The notes under the pieces: model-generated
Database searches by the model: none
Seen by the model: only the letters and a program-made list of their open reading frames with translations
What the model was told of the DNA's origin: nothing
Translations under genes and position numbers: made by a program
DNA from: Alphaproteobacteria bacterium
GTDB taxonomy: Bacteria; Pseudomonadota; Alphaproteobacteria; Zavarziniales; Zavarziniaceae
Assembly (NCBI GenBank): GCA_021774355.1
Contig: JAJFJE010000279.1
Location: 1-13,409, forward strand
Direction: 5' to 3'
Length of the DNA: 13,409 nucleotides
In this document: positions 6,929 to 13,370 of the stretch, one piece after another
How positions within the stretch are numbered: position 1 is the stretch's first letter
How the letters are laid out: every line of letters begins with the position of its first letter

Positions 6929-6950
6929 AGGCCGGTCGATCGGATCGTTG

Positions 6951-7679
6951 ATGCCCCGTCCTGCCATCGTAACCACCGTGCGAAACCTGCTGCGCCGGGC
7001 TGGCGATGCCGTGCGCCGGGCCCGCGGCGACCTGGCCCGCCCGGAGCAGCGTGTGCTCGGCTGGATCGAGGCCCTGGCGGTCGATCACGGCATCTTCCGC
7101 CTCGCCTTCTATAATCTGCGCCGCGTCGACGCCGAGGCTTGGCGCTCGGGCCAGCCCCGCCCGGGGCAGTTGCGGGCGCTCGCCCGGCGCGGCGTCAAGA
7201 CCGTGATCAACCTGCGGGGGCCGCGCGACTGCGCCACCTATCTGATGGAACGGCGGGCCTGCGACGCCCTGGGCCTGCGCCTGATCGACTTCACCCTGAC
7301 CTCGCGCGCGCCGCCCAGCGCCGCGACCGTGCGCGCCGCCGCCCGGCTGTTCCAGGACATCGACTATCCGGTCCTGTTCCACTGCAAATCGGGCGCCGAC
7401 CGGGCGGGCATGATGGCCGGTCTCTACCTGCTGCTGGCCAAGGGCCGCCCGGTGGCCGCCGCCAAGGGCCAGTTGGCCCTGCGCTATGGCCATGTCGCAC
7501 GGGCCAAGACCGGCGTGCTGGACCGCTTCTTCGACACTTACCAGGCCGCCCAGGCGGCCACCGGCGTGGATTTCGACACCTGGCTCGCGCGCGACTACGA
7601 TGCCGAGCGGATGAAGCGCGAATTCCGCGCCAGCCTGCTCGGCCGGTTGCTCGGCGACACGCTGCTGCGGCGGGAATAG
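6951..7679 (+). CDS. Tyrosine / dual-specificity phosphatase family protein
   Basis: This 242-residue protein carries the cysteine-phosphatase P-loop C-x5-R in 'LFHCKSGADRAG', with nucleophile C145 and phosphate-binding R151. The region before it ('WRSGQPRPGQLRALARRGVKTVINLRG', about 65-90, quoted in outline) is the N-terminal half of the DSP-like fold found in bacterial 'tyrosine/serine phosphatase' proteins. There is no signal peptide, so it is probably cytoplasmic, although the basic N-terminus could touch the membrane. The substrate is unknown. Its place head to head with the lipid A operon allows a phosphorylated envelope lipid or a protein tyrosine target. The start is uncertain (ATG 6951, ATG 6924, TTG 6900, GTG 6978); none has a strong ribosome-binding site. 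It converges on regA, with 34 bases between the stops. Confidence 0.82.
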   Translation: MPRPAIVTTVRNLLRRAGDAVRRARGDLARPEQRVLGWIEALAVDHGIFRLAFYNLRRVDAEAWRSGQPRPGQLRALARRGVKTVINLRGPRDCATYLMERRACDALGLRLIDFTLTSRAPPSAATVRAAARLFQDIDYPVLFHCKSGADRAGMMAGLYLLLAKGRPVAAAKGQLALRYGHVARAKTGVLDRFFDTYQAAQAATGVDFDTWLARDYDAERMKREFRASLLGRLLGDTLLRRE

Positions 7680-7718
7680 ACCGTCCCGGTCACCCCGAAA
7701 TTGACCGTCCCGGTCACC
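7679..7718. repeat. Two 16-bp direct repeats between convergent genes, each a small hairpin
   Basis: GACCGTCCCGGTCACC occurs at 7679-7694 and again, identical, at 7703-7718, giving a 24-base period. Each copy contains GACCG-TCC-CGGTC, a 5-bp inverted repeat. In addition, CCCCG (7693-7697) can pair with CGGGG (7718-7722). The first copy begins in the last base of the phosphatase stop codon and the second covers the regA stop. The pair could serve as a terminator for both genes or be the remnant of a mobile element end. No T-run follows. Confidence 0.55.
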
Positions 7719-8268
7719 GGGGCGAATGCTTGGCCAGGATCCGCTGCAGGGTCCGCCGATGCATATTGAGCCGGCGCGCCGTCTCCGAGACATTGCGGTC
7801 GCACAGTTCGAAGATGCGGTTGATATGCTCCCAGCGGACACGGTCCGCCGACATCGGATTGTCCGGCGGCTCGGGTTTGGTGTCGCCCGAAGCGCGCAGG
7901 GCCGAATCGATATCGTCCGCATCGGCCGGCTTGGCCAGATAGTCGACGGCGCCGGCTTTCACCGCGGCGACCGCCGTGGCGATGTTGCCGTAACCGGTCA
8001 GCATGATGATCTTGGCTTCGGGATTGGCGTCCCGGATCTGCGCCACGATCTCCAGCCCGCTGCCATCGGCAAGGCGCAGGTCGCACACCGCATAGCGGGG
8101 CGGATTGGCATGGGCGGCGGCGATGCCGGCCGCCACCGTCGGCGCGGTGGTCACGGCATAGCCGCGCTTGGTCAGGGCGCGGGCCAGTCGCTCGCGCAAG
8201 ATATCGTCGTCGTCGACCAGCAGAAGCGAACGGGCGGGGTCGGGTGACGCACTGCTGTCGGGAGTCAT
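7714..8268 (-). CDS. regA: Redox response regulator RegA (PrrA/ActR/RoxR family)
   Basis: RegA is the DNA-binding partner of the RegB redox kinase. In alphaproteobacteria it controls respiratory oxidases, nitrogen and carbon fixation, hydrogenase or photosynthesis genes, depending on species. The 184 residues contain a receiver domain with acidic pocket D19-D21, phospho-acceptor D63 in 'VCDLRLADGSG', T91 and K113. A short proline-containing linker (130-137) leads to a Fis-type helix-turn-helix (about 143-180). The C-terminal block 'SADRVRWEHI' plus 'NVSETARRLNMHRRTLQRIL' is nearly invariant in this family. The ATG overlaps the regB stop as ATGA, and an AGGAGG lies ten bases upstream. Expression is thus coupled to regB. 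Confidence 0.95.
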   Translation of the reverse strand: MTPDSSASPDPARSLLLVDDDDILRERLARALTKRGYAVTTAPTVAAGIAAAHANPPRYAVCDLRLADGSGLEIVAQIRDANPEAKIIMLTGYGNIATAVAAVKAGAVDYLAKPADADDIDSALRASGDTKPEPPDNPMSADRVRWEHINRIFELCDRNVSETARRLNMHRRTLQRILAKHSPR

Positions 8269-9593
8269 CGAGTCTGGTCCTCCTGCGCCCCTTTTTCGGG
8301 GCTGTTTTCTTGCTCGGCATCAAATATGCGACGTGGCCAGCGAATCGCAACCTCCGCACCGCCCTGCTGGCGGTTGGAGAAGGCAACTTCTGCCCCACTA
8401 TGGGCGAGCAGGGTGGCGGCGATGAACACCCCCAGGCCCAGGCCCTCGCCACGGCGCGAGGTGACATAGGGCTCGCCCAGGGATTGCAGGATTTCCGGGG
8501 TAAAGCCCGGCCCGTCGTCGCGCACCGCCACGATGACATGGGCGTGATCCCAGTCGATCATCAGATCGACCCGGCTGCGGGCGTGACGCACGGCGTTTTC
8601 GACCAGATTGCCGACCCCGTGAAGGATCTCCGGGCTGCGCGGCACCGCCGGTTCCGGCCCGTCGCCGTCGGCATCGGTCCAGCACGGAATATTGCGCGCC
8701 TGGTGGGGCGCTGCGGCGGCCTCGATCAGGGCGGTCAGCGGCATGCGGCTATAGGGGGTCTCGTCCGGTTGTTCGGGACGGCGGGCCAGGCGCTGTAGAA
8801 TCTCCCGGCACCGCCGGGCCTGACTGAGCAGCAGCCCGACATCCTCGGCATGGGGTCCGCTGCCCAGTTCGTGCTGCAGCTCTCGGGCGACCACGGCGAT
8901 GGTCGCCAGCGGGGTCCCCAATTCATGCGCCGCGGCGGCCGCCAACGCCCCCAGTGCCGACAGGCGCTGTTCCTTGGCCAGGGCCTCCCGGGTGGCGCCA
9001 TAGGCGTCGGCCAGGCGACGCGCCTCGGCCGCGACCCGCCAAGCATAGACCACGATGAAGCCCATGCCCAAGACCAGGCTGGTCCAGATCCCCGCCAGGT
9101 AGATCGGTTCGAGCGAGAAGCTGGCATCGCGCCAGGGCAGCGGCAGATGGAACACCGCCAGTGTCGAGATGCAGGCGAGCGCCAAGGCGCCCAGGCCGAT
9201 GGTCGCGCGCAGGCCCAGAATGCTGGCGGAGATGGTCACCGGGACCAGGATCAGAAAGGAAAAGGGATTGTGCAGGCCGCCGGTCAGGTAGAGCAAGGCG
9301 GCCAACTGCAGGACGTCATAGGCGAGATAGAGGCTGGCCTCGCGTTCGCTCAGGCGCTTGGACGACGGATAGGCGACATGCAGCACGAAATTGAGCAGCG
9401 CCGAGGCCATGACACAAAGCGCCGCGGCGAACAGCGGCAGGGGAAAGCCCATCAGGCCGCCCACGACGACCAGGGCCCCGGCCTGGCCGGTAACCGCCAG
9501 CCAGCGCAGCACGTTGAGGGTTCGCAGCCGTAGCGGCGCACCGGCCGCGACGATGGGCAGGCTGCGCCCGACGCTGATGATGGACGCGCGCAT
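8265..9593 (-). CDS. regB: Redox-sensing membrane histidine kinase RegB (PrrB/ActS family)
   Basis: RegB senses the quinone pool and cytoplasmic redox state and phosphorylates RegA. The 442-residue protein has about six N-terminal membrane helices (about 35-185). It carries the ubiquinone-sensing heptad 'GGLHNPF' (105-111), the H-box 'HELGTPLA' with phosphorylated H223, and C262 in 'RRCREIL', at the position of the redox-active cysteine of Rhodobacter RegB. The ATPase domain is complete: N-box 'NLVENAVRHA' (329-338), 'DDGPGF' (359-364) and 'GLGLGV' (384-389). ATG at 9593 is chosen because a GGAG sits seven bases upstream and the resulting length is normal for RegB; the frame stays open to 9878 but adds only low-complexity sequence. 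It is divergent from the ABC genes. Confidence 0.95.
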   Translation of the reverse strand: MRASIISVGRSLPIVAAGAPLRLRTLNVLRWLAVTGQAGALVVVGGLMGFPLPLFAAALCVMASALLNFVLHVAYPSSKRLSEREASLYLAYDVLQLAALLYLTGGLHNPFSFLILVPVTISASILGLRATIGLGALALACISTLAVFHLPLPWRDASFSLEPIYLAGIWTSLVLGMGFIVVYAWRVAAEARRLADAYGATREALAKEQRLSALGALAAAAAHELGTPLATIAVVARELQHELGSGPHAEDVGLLLSQARRCREILQRLARRPEQPDETPYSRMPLTALIEAAAAPHQARNIPCWTDADGDGPEPAVPRSPEILHGVGNLVENAVRHARSRVDLMIDWDHAHVIVAVRDDGPGFTPEILQSLGEPYVTSRRGEGLGLGVFIAATLLAHSGAEVAFSNRQQGGAEVAIRWPRRIFDAEQENSPEKGAQEDQTR

Positions 9594-9868
9594 CCCATTG
9601 CTCCACAGCGATTCGGTCGACTCGCGAGGGGGACGCAGCACCATGACGCCGAGACTGCCACCGTCCGGCATTGGCGCCAAGCCCAAGCGGCAACAGGCAA
9701 CACGAAAGCCTCCCCGCCCGGGCCCCGGTTCAAGGATCTGGTCGCCGCGGCCATGACAGGCCATAGTCGCTATAGCCCATTGCACGAGCAGGGGCAGTCG
9801 GGCGAAGTGCCGCAGCATTGCCGGGTCTTCGAGGCCTGGATCGTGATATCGGGAAGCTGGAGCGGGAC

Positions 9869-10630
9869 ATGCTGGCACCGGCGGAGATGCCCGCCCTGCG
9901 CGTCGACGGCCTGGGCAAGCGCTATGGCGCGGTGTGCGCCGTGGACGATTTGTCCTTCGCCCTGCCCCAAGGCGTGACCATGGGCCTGCTGGGGGGCAAT
10001 GGCGCCGGCAAGACCACGACCATCGGCATGATCCTGGGCCTGGTGACGCCGGATTGCGGCCGGATCGAGGTGCTGGGCCACGATCTCGGGCGGGCCGGCC
10101 GGCGGATCAGGCCGCTGATCAATTTCTCCTCGCCCTATGCCGACCTGCCGCACCGCCTCACGGTACGGGAGAACCTGACGGTCTTTGCCCGGCTCTACGG
10201 CCTGCGCCGGCCGGCCGCGCGGATCGCCCGGCTGGCCCGCGATCTCGACCTGGAGGGGTTCCTCGACCGGCCGTCGGGGCGCCTTTCGGCCGGCCAGAAA
10301 ACCCGGCTTGCCCTGGCCAAGGCGCTGATCAACGAGCCGCGCCTGCTGCTGCTTGACGAGCCGACCGCCTCGCTCGACCCGGACACGGCCGACTGGGTGC
10401 GCGGACTGCTCGAATCATATCGCCGGCGGACCGGGGCCACCCTGCTTCTCGCCTCCCACAACATGGCCGAGGTCGAGCGCCTGTGCGGCGAAGTCCTGGT
10501 CATGCGCCAGGGCCGCATCGCCGATCGCGGCCCGCCCCAGATGCTGATCAGCCGTTACGGCCGCCAGACCCTTGAGGAGGTGTTTCTCGATATCGCCCGC
10601 GGCCCCGCCGGGCATGGCGGCGCGTCGTGA
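9869..10630 (+). CDS. ABC-2 type transporter ATP-binding protein
   Basis: This 253-residue cytoplasmic ATPase pairs with the next gene's permease to form an exporter of unknown substrate. It shows Walker A 'GGNGAGKT' (42-49), a variant signature 'LSAGQ' (139-143), Walker B 'LLLLDEP' (159-165), D-loop 'SLD' and H-loop H197 in 'SHNM'. The Q-loop glutamine is not evident: the expected place reads 'INFSSPYADLP' (84-94). The C-terminal 'RQTLEEVFLDIARG' resembles the tail of NodI/CcmA/DrrA-type ATPases. ATG at 9869 is preferred because GGAG ends six bases before it; a TTG at 9818 would add an atypical extension. The stop overlaps the permease start as GTGA. The gene is divergent from regB across 275 bases. 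Confidence 0.9.
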   Translation: MLAPAEMPALRVDGLGKRYGAVCAVDDLSFALPQGVTMGLLGGNGAGKTTTIGMILGLVTPDCGRIEVLGHDLGRAGRRIRPLINFSSPYADLPHRLTVRENLTVFARLYGLRRPAARIARLARDLDLEGFLDRPSGRLSAGQKTRLALAKALINEPRLLLLDEPTASLDPDTADWVRGLLESYRRRTGATLLLASHNMAEVERLCGEVLVMRQGRIADRGPPQMLISRYGRQTLEEVFLDIARGPAGHGGAS

Positions 10631-11451
10631 CGGACCGCCGATGCCCGGCGACACCGACCCTGTCCGGACGGCGGATCGGCGCCATGGTGCTGCGCTACTG
10701 GTACCTGCTGCGCGGCTCGCCGCCGCGGCTGGTGGAACTGGTCTACTGGCCGACCGTGCAGATGGTCATCTGGGGCTTTATGACTCTCTATCTTCATCCC
10801 GAAGGCGACGTCATGGCCCTGGGCTTCGGCGCCCTGCTCTCCGGGGTGATGCTGTGGGATGTCTGCTTCCGCGGCCAGATCAGCCTGTGCGGCGCCTTTC
10901 TCGAAGAAATGTATGCCCGTAATCTTGGGCATCTCATGGCAAGCCCGCTGCGGCCGGTCGAATTCGCCGCCGCGCTGCTGGTGACCAGCCTGCTGCGGAC
11001 GCTGATCGGGCTGCTCCCGACCAGCCTGCTGGCCCTGTGGTTCTTCGGCTTCTCGATCTACAGCCTGGGCATGGCGCTGATCGGCTTCTTCTTCCTGCTG
11101 ATCGTCATGGGCTGGGCGGTGGGCCTGGTGATTTCCGGCCTGATCATGCGGGTCGGCCTGGGCGCCGAAAGTTTCGCCTGGGCGGCGATCTTCGCCGTGG
11201 CGCCCCTGTCGGGGGTGTACTACCCGATCGCCACCCTGCCGGAATGGCTGCGCCCGGTGGCCCTGATGCTGCCGTCCGCCCACGTCTTCGAGGGGATGCG
11301 GGCAATTCTCACCGAGCACCGCCTGGATCTGACATCGATGGCCCTTGCGACTGGGCTCGATCTGGTTTTTCTTGGCCTTGGATTTGCCGCCTTTCTGGCT
11401 TTCCATGCCAGCGCGAAAGCCCGGGGACGCTTGATGCAAATGGGCGAATAG
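10627..11451 (+). CDS. ABC-2 type transporter permease
   Basis: This 274-residue inner-membrane protein has about six hydrophobic segments (roughly 36-56, 65-82, 112-140, 148-173, 182-200, 240-260). It follows the ABC-2 pattern: a cytoplasmic 'FLEEMYARNLGHLMASPLRP' stretch (91-110), then a near-C-terminal 'LSGVYYPIATLPEWLRPV' loop (194-211) and 'PSAHVFEGMR' (216-225). This architecture is shared with NodJ, DrrB and polysaccharide or drug exporters, so the substrate is not inferable. The start is taken as GTG at 10627, overlapping the ATPase stop by four bases. ATG at 10684 is an alternative that keeps all membrane segments. It is the last gene of a two-gene operon. Confidence 0.88.
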   Translation: MTDRRCPATPTLSGRRIGAMVLRYWYLLRGSPPRLVELVYWPTVQMVIWGFMTLYLHPEGDVMALGFGALLSGVMLWDVCFRGQISLCGAFLEEMYARNLGHLMASPLRPVEFAAALLVTSLLRTLIGLLPTSLLALWFFGFSIYSLGMALIGFFFLLIVMGWAVGLVISGLIMRVGLGAESFAWAAIFAVAPLSGVYYPIATLPEWLRPVALMLPSAHVFEGMRAILTEHRLDLTSMALATGLDLVFLGLGFAAFLAFHASAKARGRLMQMGE

Positions 11452-11543
11452 GTGACGGGTGAGCGGAACTCCCCACCATCACACGACATTCCCCTTCCGC
11501 CGACGCGCTCGCGCCGGGCAAGATTTTTGACGGAGAACACACC

Positions 11544-12245
11544 ATGACGATCCACGCCAGTTTCAACCGCCGGACGTTGCTGGGCACGGCCGCGGGCATT
11601 ACCGCCTTTGCCGTGGCCCGCCCGGTCCTGGCATCGTCCGACCAGCAGGGTCTGGTCGACCAGGCGCGGATTACCGTCGACTCCATGGCCCAGGACCCGT
11701 CCTATGGCGACATGCGGGCCTATATGGCGCGTAGTGTCGGGGTCATGATCATCCCGCAACTGCTCAAGGCCGGCTTCATCATCGGCGGCTCCGGCGGCGA
11801 CGGCATCCTGGTCGGCCGCGACAAGAACGGCACCTGGTCTCCGCCCGCCTTCTACACCCTGGCGGCCGGCTCGATCGGCCTGCAGATCGGCGCCCAGGCG
11901 TCGGAAGTGGTGCTGGTGATCAATCACGAGCATGGTCTCAGCGCCATTCTGGAAGACCAGATGAAACTGGGCGCGGATGCCTCGATCGCGGTCGGGCCGA
12001 TCGGTTCGGGCGTCGAAGCAGCGACGACCACCAATATGCGCGCCGATATCTTCTCCTACGCCCGCTCCAAGGGCCTGTTTGCCGGGGTCTCGCTGGAAGG
12101 CGCCGCCATCCTCAGTTCCAAGGACTGGAACGCGTCCTATTACGGCCGCCCGGTCAACCCGCGGGACATCGTAGTCAACCGCACGGTCGACAATGCCGGT
12201 GCGTCCGCCCTGCGCACGGCCCTCCAGGGCGCCGCCCGGGCCTGA
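11544..12245 (+). CDS. Exported SYLF-domain (YSC84-like) lipid-binding protein
   Basis: The 233-residue protein matches the YSC84/SYLF family (PF04366), whose eukaryotic members bind phosphoinositides and actin; bacterial members are exported and poorly characterised. Signature stretches include 'IPQLLKAGFIIGGSGGDGILVGRD' (about 70-93, quoted in outline), 'LQIGAQASEVVLVI' (113-126) and 'YSYARSKGLFAGVSLEGA'-like sequence at about 171-187. The N-terminus has 'RRTLL' (9-13) followed by a hydrophobic stretch and 'ARPVLA', so a twin-arginine (Tat) or Sec signal cleaved after residue 30 is likely. GGAG sits eight bases before the ATG. It is preceded by a 92-base gap after the ABC permease and followed 16 bases after its stop by a strong hairpin, so it is probably its own transcription unit. 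Confidence 0.88.
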   Translation: MTIHASFNRRTLLGTAAGITAFAVARPVLASSDQQGLVDQARITVDSMAQDPSYGDMRAYMARSVGVMIIPQLLKAGFIIGGSGGDGILVGRDKNGTWSPPAFYTLAAGSIGLQIGAQASEVVLVINHEHGLSAILEDQMKLGADASIAVGPIGSGVEAATTTNMRADIFSYARSKGLFAGVSLEGAAILSSKDWNASYYGRPVNPRDIVVNRTVDNAGASALRTALQGAARA

Positions 12246-12261
12246 TGACGGGCGACCCGCA

Positions 12262-12302
12262 CCGGGCAACGGCGGAATGGGTGTCGTTCCACCGTCGCCC
12301 GG
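12262..12302 (+). terminator. Strong hairpin after the SYLF gene
   Basis: The arms 12262-12277 and 12287-12302 pair at 14 of 16 positions (mismatches at 12268 and 12273) around a 9-base loop. The stem begins 16 bases after the stop codon at 12245, the right place for a transcription terminator. No T-run follows; the next bases are GGGTTGACCC. That leaves a rho-assisted or structural 3' end, rather than a classical intrinsic terminator, as the safer reading. Confidence 0.55.
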
Positions 12303-12411
12303 GGGTTGACCCGGCGGCGTCGAATGATGGGGCGGGCGCCGCGCCGGCGCGCGCATCTGCAGCCGAAGCAGCATCCGGCTCGCCGTCTGACCGCGCATTA
12401 TTTCAACATGT

Positions 12412-12452
12412 TAGAGCATTTGCGGCATGACCCTCGGTCCACCAATGCTCTA
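12412..12452. repeat. TAGAGCATT inverted repeat at the convergent 3' ends
   Basis: TAGAGCATT (12412-12420) and AATGCTCTA (12444-12452) form a perfect 9-bp inverted repeat with a 23-base loop. The loop has its own small hairpin, GACC-CTC-GGTC (12429-12439). The right arm contains the TAG stop (12450-12452) of the minus-strand gene. Being AT-rich in very GC-rich surroundings, it stands out. It could be a bidirectional terminator or a member of a dispersed alphaproteobacterial intergenic repeat whose copies carry TAGAGCATT / AATGCTCTA ends. Confidence 0.55.
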
Positions 12453-13277
12453 GGCCAGGCCGGCGGCAATGCCGCCGGACAGCGCCAGGACCGCCAGCCA
12501 AAGCCACCAGCCGCGCTCGACCGCGGCTCGGGTCGCGATCATGCGGCCGGCCGGCTCGCCCGGCGTCCCGCCATGGGATGCAATGCCGGCAAGCAGGGGC
12601 CGGGGCGGCAGGCGCAGGGGCGGCAGGCGACGATCGCCGGCGATCAGGACGGCGGCAAGCCAACAGGGCAACAGGGTCAGGACACCGTGGCAGAACAGGA
12701 TCACCTGGCCGAACGGACCTGAACCGTGGGCCTCGCTGGCTTCGGTCAGGATCTGGCTGACCTTGACCACCGCCAGCGCCGGCAGACCGAACACCAGCCA
12801 GGCCAGCACCACGGCGACCGAGCCGTCGGCGAAGCGCCGGGCGAGGCGCAGGCGGGCCGTCCCGGCCACCGCCTCGACCACCGAAAGCGGCCGGCTCACC
12901 GCCATCTGGCGAAGCCCGGGGATGGCCCGTCCCGCGGTCGCCCGGGCCGGGCGATAAGCGATCGCCCAGACCAGGACGACCAGATCGAGCGCCGTTTCAA
13001 AGCCGCCCCGATGGCTCGCCAGGCGCCCCGCCAGGACGCCCGCGCCGGCGCCGATGGCCACCGCCAGCAGCCACAGGACAACGGCCCGCCGGCGCAGCCG
13101 CATCTCGTCCCGCCCGGCGCGGTCGAGCCGCCGCACCAGTTCGGACAGGGCCCCGGTCAGCCGCGCCCGGCCGTGCCGGCGGGGCACGATCCGGTCAAGG
13201 ATCAGCGCCGCGAGCACCACCAGAATCGGCTGATGCCCCAGCCCTTGCAGCAGCTCCAATGCCCGGTCGGCCGCCAA
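12450..13277 (-). CDS. Degenerate CobD/CbiB-like membrane protein
   Basis: The 275-residue protein has hydrophobic segments at about 17-30, 65-85, 97-109, 153-172, 192-213 and 257-274. Its plan resembles CobD/CbiB (adenosylcobinamide-phosphate synthase, PF03186), also shared by AmpE: an N-terminal 'LVVLAALILDRIV' and a central 'RRFADGSVAVVLAWLVFGLPALAVVK' (147-172, in outline). However, the CobD hallmark 'NTLDSM.GY' is replaced by 'SQILTEASEA' (174-183), and the C-terminal 'H.SPN..W.EA' motif is missing. It is therefore unlikely to be a working cobalamin enzyme, and its role is unknown. The start is TTG at 13277: an in-frame stop lies at 13308-13310 and no ATG or GTG lies between. A GGGGA run is four bases upstream. 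A TTG at 13259 is possible. Confidence 0.7.
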   Translation of the reverse strand: MAADRALELLQGLGHQPILVVLAALILDRIVPRRHGRARLTGALSELVRRLDRAGRDEMRLRRRAVVLWLLAVAIGAGAGVLAGRLASHRGGFETALDLVVLVWAIAYRPARATAGRAIPGLRQMAVSRPLSVVEAVAGTARLRLARRFADGSVAVVLAWLVFGLPALAVVKVSQILTEASEAHGSGPFGQVILFCHGVLTLLPCWLAAVLIAGDRRLPPLRLPPRPLLAGIASHGGTPGEPAGRMIATRAAVERGWWLWLAVLALSGGIAAGLA

Positions 13278-13319
13278 GAAGTCCCCACTCTGCCCGCCAG
13301 CGAGCTGTTACCATGGTTG

Positions 13320-13346
13320 CACCCCAGCGCATTGTCCGATGGGGTG
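13320..13346. promoter_or_regulatory. CACCCCA / TGGGGTG inverted repeat upstream of divergent starts
   Basis: CACCCCA (13320-13326) and TGGGGTG (13340-13346) form a perfect 7-bp inverted repeat separated by 13 bases. It lies between the CobD-like gene's start and a possible plus-strand gene at the window edge. It could be an operator or the stem of a leader hairpin; nothing further supports either. Confidence 0.25.
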
Positions 13347-13370
13347 GCTCCTCGTCAACCGGCTTCTGGC

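Larger units (their letters stand above)
6585..6950. other. Gene-free region between msbA and the phosphatase gene
   Basis: No open frame in these 366 bases resembles a real protein; the long minus-strand frame across it is antisense to the phosphatase. The part nearest msbA (6622-6690) is occupied by a repeat described separately. The part nearest the phosphatase gene holds a candidate promoter. No tRNA or riboswitch-like fold was recognised. It must carry the promoters of both divergent units, but I could not assign a convincing one for msbA. Confidence 0.6.

Noticed and set aside
6597..7922. 441-codon minus-strand frame across the phosphatase and the msbA upstream region
   Set aside because: It is antisense to a phosphatase with an intact P-loop; the N-terminal half has no protein-like character. 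The VTGTV repeat seen in a neighbouring frame only reflects the DNA direct repeat.
9762..9776. CATAG-TCG-CTATAG motif as a divergent promoter between regB and the ABC genes
   Set aside because: It offers -10-like hexamers on both strands but no convincing -35 element at 16-18 bases on either, so I cannot assign it.
9594..9878. N-terminal extension of RegB to 9878
   Set aside because: The added 95 residues are unlike RegB and would fill the divergent promoter region. The GGAG seven bases before the ATG at 9593 gives the normal family length.
11464..11488. GGAACT near an ACGAC stretch as an EcfG promoter for the SYLF gene
   Set aside because: No CGTT is found 16-17 bases after GGAAC; the nearest similar bases are at the wrong spacing.
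13278..13370. Cobalamin riboswitch ahead of the CobD-like gene
   Set aside because: The gap is only 93 bases, far shorter than a cobalamin riboswitch, and no B12-box-like sequence was seen.
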